DNA from: Nostoc sp. UHCC 0870
GTDB lineage: Bacteria > Cyanobacteriota > Cyanobacteriia > Cyanobacteriales > Nostocaceae
Reading direction: 5' to 3'
Length of the DNA stretch: 64,000 nucleotides
NCBI RefSeq assembly: GCF_022063185.1
Contig: NZ_CP091913.1
Location: 1,674,001 to 1,738,000 of the forward strand
Shown: positions 27,611 through 35,231 of the stretch, in pieces
How the letters are laid out: each line of letters starts with the position of its first letter
Position numbering within the stretch: position 1 is the stretch's first letter
Notes under the pieces: model-generated
Databases searched by the model: none
What the model was told of the DNA's origin: nothing
What the model saw: the letters and a program-made list of their open reading frames with translations, nothing else
Translations under genes and position numbers: made by a program

Positions 27611-28591
27611 ATGGGTTTTAGTGATGAGAAGATGCCTTTTTTGGCGGATGCGGTTGATCGGGTGCGGGTGGAGGAGTGTTTTGAGGGGTGTTTGGTAATA
27701 GCTAAAAATTGTCGTGTGCAGAATGTCAGGGTGATTCGTCATAAGTTGGGGCGGCGTTGTTTGATTGAATATGAGTTGATTGATGATGCTGGGGAAATCA
27801 TTACCTTAATTGGGAAGGTGAGGGCTAAGGGAACTGATTTTCATAGTTATGAGTTACAAAAATCTCTCTGGGAATCGGGATTTGGTGATGATAGTCCTGA
27901 TGGGATTTCTGTCCCTGAACCTGTGGGTGTGATTCCTGAATGGCAAATGTGGTTACAGCGTAAGGTTGAGGGGGTAATGGCTACTCAACTGCTATCACAA
28001 ACTAACAGTATTTTACCTGCAAAACTCATTGCTGAAGCGGCTCATAAATTGCACCAAGCTAATATTCTTCCTCGTCGTTCTCATAGGATGTCAGATGAAT
28101 TAAGAATTTTGCATGAACGGATTCCATTAGTGATGGAACAATACCCACAATGGCAATCACGTTTAGAACGCATATTAGCAGCAAGTGATGATTTAGGAGC
28201 AAACACGCCAGAACTAAAACCCTGTGGTATCCATCGTGATTTTTATCCTGATCAAGTCATTATTAATAATTCCCGTTTGTATCTGATTGATCTGGATTTA
28301 TATTGTGCAGGTAATCCGGCAGTTGATATCGGTAATTTCATCGCTCATCTACAAGAATATAGCTTACGTAATTTTGGTAATAGCCAAGCATTACAAGAGT
28401 ATGAAAATATTCTCACGAAAAGATTTCTTCAGCTTACAGGTAATGAATTTTTCCCCGCAATTCAAGCCTATACTACTCTAACTTTAGTCCGACATATTTA
28501 CATCAGCACCCTATTTACCGAACGTCGTCCTTTTACCGAAGCACTGTTAAATCTCTGCGAAGAACGACTCAAGATAATCAGTAATTCGTAA
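27611..28591 (+). CDS. APH-like small-molecule phosphotransferase
   Basis: About 326 residues, protein-kinase-like fold of the aminoglycoside phosphotransferase/choline kinase group. The catalytic loop reads CGIHRDFYPDQVIINN (HxD plus downstream Asn, near 206) and the metal-binding Asp lies in LYLIDLDLYCAGNPAVDIGN near 226. N-terminal ATP-binding segments are weaker. An in-frame ATG at 27590 exists, but it lies inside the short repeat with GGAGG one base away; ATG 27611 has good spacing. In this operon it may phosphorylate a sugar, an alcohol or a lipid precursor. It stands opposite the histidine phosphatase of the divergent operon, suggesting a phosphorylated intermediate (inference). Confidence 0.8.
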   Translation: MGFSDEKMPFLADAVDRVRVEECFEGCLVIAKNCRVQNVRVIRHKLGRRCLIEYELIDDAGEIITLIGKVRAKGTDFHSYELQKSLWESGFGDDSPDGISVPEPVGVIPEWQMWLQRKVEGVMATQLLSQTNSILPAKLIAEAAHKLHQANILPRRSHRMSDELRILHERIPLVMEQYPQWQSRLERILAASDDLGANTPELKPCGIHRDFYPDQVIINNSRLYLIDLDLYCAGNPAVDIGNFIAHLQEYSLRNFGNSQALQEYENILTKRFLQLTGNEFFPAIQAYTTLTLVRHIYISTLFTERRPFTEALLNLCEERLKIISNS

Positions 28592-28650
28592 TTATATAGC
28601 GTTTTCTAATCTGCTGAGGTAGTGACTACACCACTAATAAAATTGGGCAA

Positions 28651-28693
28651 CCTCCGCGCCCCTCTGCGTTTTCCTCCGCGCCCCTCTGCGTTT
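28651..28693. repeat. CCTCCGCGCCCCTCTGCG repeat, two tandem copies
   Basis: Two copies of the short repeat in inverse orientation, 20 bp upstream of the porin gene. Same family as the junction repeats at 16403, 24559 and 27570. Confidence 0.8.
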
Positions 28694-28714
28694 AATTTTC
28701 AGGAGATATAATTA

Positions 28715-30241
28715 ATGGGTTCAATTTTTGGTCAGGAAATACGCCTGATTAGTCTAATCATTTTATTTGCTTTGAGTAGTATAGCTAAAGTTAATGCAAT
28801 AAATATTCCAGTAGAAAAAAATAGTAAACTAAATAAAATTATATCAGTTTCTCAATTAGCGGATATTACCCATGATAGTTGGGCATTTCAGGCACTACAA
28901 GCATTAACTGAGTAATATGATTGTGTTAGTCAGGAGAATACTGACAATCAAACCATGACTAGATATGAATTTGCCACTAAATTAAATGTTTGTATTCTCA
29001 AAATAAATAATAGTAACTTTGACAAATTTAATCAAGAAACGTTAACTACAATCCAAAAACTACAAACAGAATTTTCTGCGGAATTAGCAACTTTTCGCAA
29101 CCACGTAGATTTATTAGAAAACAAAGTAGCTGCATTAGAAACAAAACAGTTTTCGCCCCAAGTTGAGTTAGCGGGAGAAGTTATCTTTGCTGTAACTGGA
29201 GTCACTGGCGGGAAAAAAGCCAACAGTAGAACTAAGCCAATCAATGAGAACTTAGTATTTAGCGATCGCCTCCGTCTCAGCTTAGAGGCAAGTTTTACTG
29301 GTAAAGACAAATTACAAATCCGTCTACAAGGACGCAATACACCAGAATTAGCAGATGTTACCGGCACTAAAATGGCTAATTTGGGATTTGACGGTGACGA
29401 TGACAATGAGGTGGAAGTAGATGAGTTAGATTATAGATTCCGTCTGGGTAAACAAACTCGCGTCACTTTATACGCTTTAGGAGGAGGATTAGGGGATTTT
29501 GTTCCTAGTGTCAATCCTCTTTTTAGTGGTAGTGGAGACGGTTCAATTTCCACATTTGGACGAGAAAATCCAATTCGCCGACAAGGTGGCGGTGCAGGTA
29601 TCGGTATTTCTCATAATTTCAATGACTCTCTCAATTTATCATTAGGATACGTCAGTAACAACGCAGCTAATCCAGAGAAGGGAATTTTTGCTAGTCCTTA
29701 TGGTGCGATCGCTCAACTCACCCTTAAACCATCCAAAACCACAGCACTTAGCGTTACCTATATCCACTCTTACAATAATGTAAATACCGGAACTGGCAGC
29801 GAATTAACCAACAACCCCTTTAATAATCAAGCAGATGCAATTACAGCTAATTCCTTTGGTGCAGAAGGTGCTTGGCAAATTAACCCAACTATCACCCTGG
29901 GAAGCCGAGTTGGTTTTATTCATGCAACAGCAGAAGACGTACCAGCAACCCCAAATGCTGTTATTTCCACATGGGCGTTACTACTAACGCTCAGAGATAT
30001 TGGTAAAGAAGGTAGTTTTGCCGGATTCGTTGTAGGTCAACCGCCTAAAGTAACTCATAATAGTTTCGGTGATGCCTTTGAAGAGAAGGACACATCTTTA
30101 CATCTAGAAGCCTTTTATCACTTTAAAATTACAGATAATCTAGCAATAACTCCGGGTTTATTTCTCATCACAAATCCAGAACATAATAATAATAACGACA
30201 AAATTTATATTGGCACAGTTCGGACAACTTTTACCTTCTAA
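28715..30241 (+). pseudogene. Iron-uptake-type porin (SLH + OprB) split by one in-frame stop
   Basis: Residues 1-66 hold a signal peptide (ISLIILFALSSIAKVNA) and the start of the SLH-like motif (VSQLADITHDSWAFQALQAL). TAA at 28913-28915 then interrupts, but the same frame continues as YDCVSQENTDNQTMTRYEF, a coiled coil (about 95-135) and a porin beta-barrel ending in aromatic Phe (VRTTFTF). Cyanobacterial porins of this kind read E-R/K-Y-x-C where the stop sits, so one base change (for example AAA to TAA) explains it. Downstream coding is undamaged to the end, so the change is recent, or the stop is read through or is a sequencing error. A downstream ATG at 28955 would make a protein without signal peptide. 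Confidence 0.85.
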
Positions 30242-30252
30242 GTATCAGTCGG

Positions 30253-30415
30253 TAGTGGCGTGGCAAGCCTAAAACAGTGCATTAAATGTAGGTTGGGTTA
30301 AGCGCAGCGCAACCCAACATTGATCTCGAAAACTCAACATAGATATTGGTTTTGGGTTTCCTAACGTCAACCCAACCTACGCCTAATCCATCATTTTAGG
30401 CTTGCCACGCCAGTA
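30253..30415. mobile_element. MITE-like element with 22-bp inverted repeats
   Basis: Terminal inverted repeats of 22 bp matching at 21 positions (30253-30274 and 30394-30415), core GGCGTGGCAAGCCTAAAA. Inside are further inverted copies of GGTTGGGTTAAGCGCAGCGC and its partner CAACCCAACCTAC. No ORF. A non-autonomous element or nested repeat lying between the broken porin gene and the toxin gene. Confidence 0.8.
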
Positions 30416-30462
30416 GTGCCATTCTTGAAACTCTGTCGCTTTTAAGCTAAGATTTATAGTCT

Positions 30463-30825
30463 ATGGCTGATATCGTTCGTCAAAAAACACTGCTAGTCTA
30501 TGCAAAAGAAGACGGCAAAGAGCCGTACACTGAATGGCTCTTATGCTTGAAGGACTATGTGATCCGTTCAAGGATAATTCGACGGATAGAGCGACTAAAG
30601 CAAGGTAATTACGGGGATTGCAAGCCGGTTGGAGATGGCGTGCTTGAACTGAGGTTTTTCTTTGGCAGTGGCTACCGCGTTTACTTTGGTGAATCCGCGA
30701 ACGATCTAGTAATTCTCCTGTGTGGTGGCGACAAGGACAGCCAGGAGAGGGACATAGAAAAAGCTAAAGAATATTGGCAGGCTTATCAGGAGGAACAGGA
30801 TGAGCAAGAAACTGAGAAACCATGA
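30463..30825 (+). CDS. Type II toxin, RelE/HigB family
   Basis: 120 residues with the HigB/Gp49 addiction-module signature: EPYTEWLLCLKDYVIRSRII, then GDGVLELRFFFGSGYRVYFG (near 50-70) and LLCGGDKDSQERDIEKAKEY (near 85-105). Relatives cut mRNA on the ribosome. The toxin gene comes first and overlaps the antitoxin by 26 bp, which is the higBA order. The pair is clearly richer in GC than its neighbours and sits next to a mobile element, which suggests acquisition by transfer. It lies between two unrelated operons. Confidence 0.88.
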   Translation: MADIVRQKTLLVYAKEDGKEPYTEWLLCLKDYVIRSRIIRRIERLKQGNYGDCKPVGDGVLELRFFFGSGYRVYFGESANDLVILLCGGDKDSQERDIEKAKEYWQAYQEEQDEQETEKP

Positions 30826-31108
30826 CGAGATTGTATTTGAGCAGATGCTGAACCCGGAAATGGCAAAGGCTTACCTGGACGTTGCCCTTGAAGAGTACGA
30901 GCAGGATGGCGATATGGCGTTTTTTCTGGAAGCGTTGCGGAACGTGGTGGAAGCACGTTCGGGGATGACGCACCTTGCGGAAAAAACGGGTTTGAACCGC
31001 CAGAATCTTTACCGGGCTTTGTCGCCAGAAGGCAACCCAGAACTGCGAACCATCAGCATTATTCTGCATCATCTCGGCTATCGCCTGAGTGTGCAACCAA
31101 TTCTGTGA
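30800..31108 (+). CDS. Antitoxin, HigA-like (COG3636 helix-turn-helix)
   Basis: 102 residues. The N-terminal half (NPEMAKAYLDVALEEYEQDG, residues about 18-37) wraps the toxin. The C-terminal helix-turn-helix (MTHLAEKTGLNRQNLYRALS, about 56-75, then NPELRTISIILHHLGYRLSV) binds the operon's own promoter in this family. It neutralises the toxin encoded just upstream and shares its raised GC content. Ribosome site GGAGG at 30789 precedes ATG 30800 by 6 bases. Confidence 0.88.
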   Translation: MSKKLRNHDEIVFEQMLNPEMAKAYLDVALEEYEQDGDMAFFLEALRNVVEARSGMTHLAEKTGLNRQNLYRALSPEGNPELRTISIILHHLGYRLSVQPIL

Positions 31109-31153
31109 TTTGAACGATAATTTAGCAGCAATTCTCATTACTCACCACTTCTA

Positions 31154-31621
31154 TTAATCCTCATATAAATCGACTTGAAGATTACCATTACCATCAAGAT
31201 ATAATTCTTCTTCGAGTTCTCCGTCAGTAATATCTACCTCATAAAATATGCCTTTAGGCGTAATTTCAATTTCATATTTTGTAACAATAAATCCAGGGCG
31301 TTCTTGCTTTATACGTTCTAATACAATAGGAGGAAATTCTTTCTCGGTCACATAGTATTCAGTTTCTAGCCATTCCCCGGTTGCGGAAAATTCTGCTTCG
31401 TATTGGATATTATCTTCAGTAAAAACTGCCTCATAACCGTAATCATGTCTTTGCCAGGTATGAGGAATATCAGGATATTTAGCTTGGAAAGCTGCTTTTA
31501 CAGCTTCAGGAACTACTATGCCTTTTGGCTGATTATGGACATAAGTAAAAGCTAATAAACACGTTAATAAAGATAAACTACTAACAGTGCAAATAATTGA
31601 TTTGATTGCTATAATTACCAC
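31154..31621 (-). CDS. Secreted or anchored PepSY-like protein
   Basis: 155 residues. One hydrophobic segment at 5-26 (signal or anchor) is followed by two PepSY-like repeats: VVPEAVKAAFQAKYPDIPHT near 35, and FPPIVLERIKQERPGFIVTK near 96, each followed by beta-rich acidic sequence (YEVDITDGELEEELYLDGNG). PepSY-like proteins sit outside the membrane and often accompany two-component systems, where they may affect sensing. It starts 4 bp after the histidine-kinase stop, so it is part of that operon. The exact role is unknown. Confidence 0.8.
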   Translation of the reverse strand: MVIIAIKSIICTVSSLSLLTCLLAFTYVHNQPKGIVVPEAVKAAFQAKYPDIPHTWQRHDYGYEAVFTEDNIQYEAEFSATGEWLETEYYVTEKEFPPIVLERIKQERPGFIVTKYEIEITPKGIFYEVDITDGELEEELYLDGNGNLQVDLYED

Positions 31622-31625
31622 TTAC

Positions 31626-33236
31626 TTATTGAATAAATGTTCTTACTTGAGGTGATTCTAAGGGTAAGGTAATTGTGAATACAGATCCTGCGCCTAGTTC
31701 ACTTTCAAGGGTAATTTGTCCGCCATGTGCTTCAGCAATAACTTGGACAATAGATAAACCTAACCCAGCACCTTCAGAACGACGGCGACTGTTTGCAGCA
31801 CGAGCAAAACGCTGAAAAATTCTCTGTTGATCAGCTGGTGCAACACCTACCCCTGTGTCACGTACCCAAAAGCTAATTTTACCCCGGTGAATCATTGAAC
31901 CCAGAGCAATTGTATCAGTGTTGTTTGTATGTTGAGTAGCATTTTGTGCCAAATTCATCACAGCTTGAGTCAGACGTTGACGGTCTCCAACAATTTTACC
32001 TCTGGCAACAGCTTCGAGTTGCCAGTTGCGATCGCCTAAACCTTTAACTTTAGTAAATAATTCTTCGGTGAAAGTCCGAATATCAACTGTTTCTAACTGC
32101 AAAAAATCCGGCTGCTCCGCCTTTGCTAGTAACATCAAATCATTAACAAAGCGGTTCATCCGTTCTAACTCATCCATGACTATAGTTAGAGTTTCTTGTA
32201 TTTCTTGCGGGTCATTACCCATCAATTCTAAATGACCACGAATAATAGTAATAGGCGTTCGCAGTTCGTGTCCAGCATCGTTAATAAAATGGCGTTGACT
32301 AGTAAAGGCTGCTTGCAACCTATCCATCATGTCATTAAAAGTAGCTCCTAATTCTGCTAGTTCTCCGCTACCATCTATAGTGATGCGTTGATTTAAATCT
32401 GTTTCAGTAATTTTGCGAGCCGTCTGAGTTAGTAAGCGCAAAGGTGCAAGGATTTTTCCCGCAGCAAACCAAGCCAAAACTAAAGCAAATAGCACAACAA
32501 CTACACTCACCTGAACAATCACGGCTAAAGCTTCTAACACTTCTCCACGTTCCCCAGCCGTGGTGTGAGCAACGACTAACACTCCCATGACTTCGCCGTC
32601 AATTTTCACAGGTTGAGCTAGATAAAGGATACTATCAACTTCACTACCAAGGATGACCTTTTCTCCTTGTGCAGGTTTTGTTAACCTTGCCCAATCTAGA
32701 ATGATTTTTGCATCTCTATCCATTTCTTTTGGTCTAGCTCTGGGACTCGATTTATAAAATCTTTCGTCCATTAACGCAATCAAAAATGTATCATCTTCTG
32801 GCAGTTGATTACCTAAAAAAGCATCAAAAAACTGTTGTAGTTCCTTTTTTGTGGTTGGTGGCTTTTTTAGCCGGGTATCACCACTTCTCAGGTTATCAAT
32901 AGCTTCAATACTTTCTTCATCTAGAGGCTCAGAACTGTTACTTTTACCCGTCAGTAATTGCTCAAATATTTGAATTTTCTCTCTTGATTCATCATTGACA
33001 CGTTGATTAACTTGTGCATATAAAGCCTGACGAATTGCAGGAATAAAAACCAGAAAAATCACAAATAAGATGATCGCATACCAGGACAAAATCCTTGTAC
33101 GCGTAGCCCAAAAGAAGCCTCGACGATGTTTTATATATGTTTTGGCTATTGTAGTTTGATTGTTCAGCACTAATCTCAGACTGTCGGGATTAAATAGAGA
33201 AACTTGAGATTTGTCTCTTTTTCGTTGTTTCCCCAT
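31626..33236 (-). CDS. Membrane histidine kinase (HAMP, HisKA, HATPase)
   Basis: About 536 residues from MGKQRKRDKSQ; an in-frame ATG lies at 33347, but the first 37 residues then fall in the intergenic array region and look non-coding. TM1 ILSWYAIILFVIFLVFIPAI (near 50), a periplasmic sensor loop of about 160 residues, and TM2 near 235 lead into HAMP (KILAPLRLLTQTARKITETD). HisKA has NDAGHELRTPIT (His near 322). HATPase has DTGVGVAPADQQ and GAGLGLSIVQVIAEAHGG. It pairs with the OmpR-type regulator encoded upstream. The 11-bp repeat array lies between the two genes, so the kinase-PepSY part may have its own regulated promoter. Confidence 0.9.
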   Translation of the reverse strand: MGKQRKRDKSQVSLFNPDSLRLVLNNQTTIAKTYIKHRRGFFWATRTRILSWYAIILFVIFLVFIPAIRQALYAQVNQRVNDESREKIQIFEQLLTGKSNSSEPLDEESIEAIDNLRSGDTRLKKPPTTKKELQQFFDAFLGNQLPEDDTFLIALMDERFYKSSPRARPKEMDRDAKIILDWARLTKPAQGEKVILGSEVDSILYLAQPVKIDGEVMGVLVVAHTTAGERGEVLEALAVIVQVSVVVVLFALVLAWFAAGKILAPLRLLTQTARKITETDLNQRITIDGSGELAELGATFNDMMDRLQAAFTSQRHFINDAGHELRTPITIIRGHLELMGNDPQEIQETLTIVMDELERMNRFVNDLMLLAKAEQPDFLQLETVDIRTFTEELFTKVKGLGDRNWQLEAVARGKIVGDRQRLTQAVMNLAQNATQHTNNTDTIALGSMIHRGKISFWVRDTGVGVAPADQQRIFQRFARAANSRRRSEGAGLGLSIVQVIAEAHGGQITLESELGAGSVFTITLPLESPQVRTFIQ

Positions 33237-33417
33237 ATAAACTATAATTTTGTGGGTTTTATACGCGTTAAAAATTGGAATTTGGAATATTAAATCCAAA
33301 AACCCAATCTTTACATCCAAAATTCCGGTCATATAGGGAACACACACATCTTACGACAGAATTTATATTCTGTAGATTAAGCGGAAAGGTTGTAATAGAA
33401 CCTATGTTTATGAATTT

Positions 33418-33466
33418 ATGATGGTGAAATGAGAAAATCATGAAATTTTGATGAGAAAATTCTCAT
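33418..33466 (-). promoter_or_regulatory. 11-bp direct-repeat array before the histidine kinase
   Basis: On the plus strand ATGA occurs at 33418, 33429, 33440 and 33451, each exactly 11 bp apart. The last opens the palindrome ATGAGAAAATTCTCAT (33451-33466), which contains the stop codon of the response-regulator gene. Read on the minus strand the layout matches the two arrays at 21512-21549 and 21655-21703. Likely binding site of the OmpR-family regulator encoded next to it. Confidence 0.7.
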
Positions 33467-34131
33467 GTTCGCAGACGATAACCCATACCTCGGACAGTTT
33501 CAATTAAGTCACTACCTAATTTTTTGCGTAAATAACCCACATAAACATCAACAATATTTGAGCCTGGGTCATAGTCATAACCCCAGACTCTATCTAATAA
33601 TTGTTCCCGACTGAAAACTTGACCAGGATGGCGCAGGAAGGTTTCTGCAAGGGTAAATTCCCGCGCTGGTAACTCTACTATATTTTGACCTACTTTAGCT
33701 TTGCGCGATCGCAAGTTTAAAACCACATCCCCAAACTTGAGTACCATCTCTTCAGTAGCTTGACTGTTACCATTGTTACGTAACCTAGCTTTTATCCGTA
33801 CTAACAATTCCTCAAACCGAAAAGGCTTAGTTACATAGTCATCTGCACCAGTTTCAAAGCCTGCAACTTTATCTTGAATGTCATCACGGGCAGTTAAAAT
33901 AATTACCGGAACATTTTCCCCTTGTCCACGTATTTCTGCCAATACATCTAAGCCATCTTTACCAGGAAGCCCCAAATCCAAAATCATTAAGTCAAAACCG
34001 CTACTTAACGCCATGTTAGTAGCAGAATCAGCATCAACGGCTATAGACGTTGTAAAACCATGAGAACGTAACCCTTTCTCAATAAAAGCCGCTATGCGGG
34101 GTTCATCTTCCACGATGAGAATTCGATTCAT
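33463..34131 (-). CDS. OmpR/PhoB-family response regulator
   Basis: 222 residues from ATG 34129-34131 (AGAGG nine bases upstream; an in-frame TTG three codons earlier is less likely). Receiver domain: DEPR acidic pocket, phospho-acceptor Asp51 in LMILDLGLPGKDG, conserved Lys in DYVTKPF near 100. C-terminal winged helix: LPAREFTLAETFLRHPGQVF, then REQLLDRVWGYDYDPGSNIV and VYVGYLRKKLG. First gene of the regulator-kinase-PepSY operon. Proteins of this family bind tandem 10-11-bp repeats, and exactly such arrays occur at its own stop codon and in the glycan promoter region, making those operons its likely targets. Confidence 0.93.
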   Translation of the reverse strand: MNRILIVEDEPRIAAFIEKGLRSHGFTTSIAVDADSATNMALSSGFDLMILDLGLPGKDGLDVLAEIRGQGENVPVIILTARDDIQDKVAGFETGADDYVTKPFRFEELLVRIKARLRNNGNSQATEEMVLKFGDVVLNLRSRKAKVGQNIVELPAREFTLAETFLRHPGQVFSREQLLDRVWGYDYDPGSNIVDVYVGYLRKKLGSDLIETVRGMGYRLRT

Positions 34132-34200
34132 CCGATGCAACCTCTGTTTGTGGTTCTAAAGCTAAGACACCTATAAAACTAGAACCTGTTCCCAATCCCC

Positions 34201-34228
34201 TGTCACCTGTCACCTGTCACCTGTCACC
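34201..34228. repeat. Heptameric short tandem repeat TGTCACC x4
   Basis: Four perfect copies, reverse complement of the AGGTGAC heptamers at 1381-1426. Located directly before the stop codon of the permease gene (minus strand). Confidence 0.9.
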
Positions 34229-34229
34229 T

Positions 34230-35156
34230 TCAAACCAAACTATCCCCCCCTGGTTGACTAATTACTAATCGCAAAACTGATAATCCTAAAATTATTAAAA
34301 ATAGCACCAACCCAATTGTACAAGCATAGGTAATTTCTAAATTACTAAAGGCTTGCTCGTAGAGATAATAAACAATTGTTTTAGAACTATTAAGTGGGCC
34401 ACCTTGAGTCATAATAAAAACTTCTTCAAATACCTTCGTCGCTGAAATTGCTGAAATTACTGCGACTAATGCTAAGTAAGGCTTCATTAAAGGTACAGTA
34501 ATATCCCAATGTTTACGAATACCATCTGAACCATCAATAGCGGCAGCTTCATATACATCTGCTGGAATTGATTGCAATCCAGCTAAATAAATCACCATGT
34601 AATAACCTAGTCCTTTCCAGATGGTGACAGCCATAACGCTAGCTAGAGTAATTGGCACAATGCCGAAAATTTTAGCGGAACTAGTCAACCAGGGAATACC
34701 ATCTGGGAACAGACCTAACATTTTCAGGAATTGATTCAGTAAACCGTTTTCTGCATATAGCCACTTCCAAGCTATCCCGGCAACGACCATAGAAATAACG
34801 ACTGGCGTATAGTAGGCGGCACGAAACCAATTAATTCCTCGTAATTTTTGATTAACTAAAATTGCCAATCCTAAAGGAAAAATAACTAGAATTGGGACTA
34901 CACCTACAAGATAGAGAAAGGTGTTTTCTAAAGTTTTCCAAAAAACGGCATCTTGCCACAAACGGAGGAAGTTTTTAATACCTATCCATTGCGGTGCTAG
35001 GCTGAGGTCTTCGTAGCTAGTAAAACTGAGGTAAAAAGCTTGCAGTGCAGGCCAGAATACAGTTAAGCCCAGCAGAATTAAAGCCGGTAGTAAAAATAAA
35101 TAAGGAGTTAGTCGCCGTTTAATGACTATCAAATCTTTAGGCGTTAATTGTTTCAT
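34230..35156 (-). CDS. Sugar ABC transporter permease (MalF/UgpA-like)
   Basis: 308 residues with six predicted membrane helices. The cytoplasmic EAA loop reads YEAAAIDGSDGIRKHWDITVP (near 205-225), the docking site for the ATPase. N-terminal PYLFLLPALILLGLTVFWPA is typical of MalF/UgpA/LacF permeases, which pair with a MalG-type partner, a binding protein and an MsmX/MalK-like ATPase. None of these partners is nearby, so it must work with subunits encoded elsewhere. Transports sugars or glycerol-phosphate derivatives in the family; substrate unknown. It is co-directional with the two-component operon, 75 bp after the CBS-GGDEF-EAL gene. Confidence 0.88.
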   Translation of the reverse strand: MKQLTPKDLIVIKRRLTPYLFLLPALILLGLTVFWPALQAFYLSFTSYEDLSLAPQWIGIKNFLRLWQDAVFWKTLENTFLYLVGVVPILVIFPLGLAILVNQKLRGINWFRAAYYTPVVISMVVAGIAWKWLYAENGLLNQFLKMLGLFPDGIPWLTSSAKIFGIVPITLASVMAVTIWKGLGYYMVIYLAGLQSIPADVYEAAAIDGSDGIRKHWDITVPLMKPYLALVAVISAISATKVFEEVFIMTQGGPLNSSKTIVYYLYEQAFSNLEITYACTIGLVLFLIILGLSVLRLVISQPGGDSLV

Positions 35157-35231
35157 AAATAGCTGTGCTTATTTAAGCTAGCCTGCGGAGACAAACTAGT
35201 GGGGCATATCTTCAACAATAAATAGTATCAG

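Noticed and set aside
28955..30241. Porin gene starting at ATG 28955 as an independent intact gene
   Set aside because: The upstream 66-residue frame is in the same frame and supplies the signal peptide and SLH start. The downstream product alone could not be exported.
30764..31138. 124-residue minus-strand frame over the antitoxin gene
   Set aside because: Fully antisense to the toxin-antitoxin overlap and antitoxin, which match known families. No family resemblance of its own.
33237..33347. Longer N-terminus of the histidine kinase
   Set aside because: The extra 37 codons lack a ribosome site and precede the conserved charged leader. They run into the regulatory region, so ATG 33236 was preferred.
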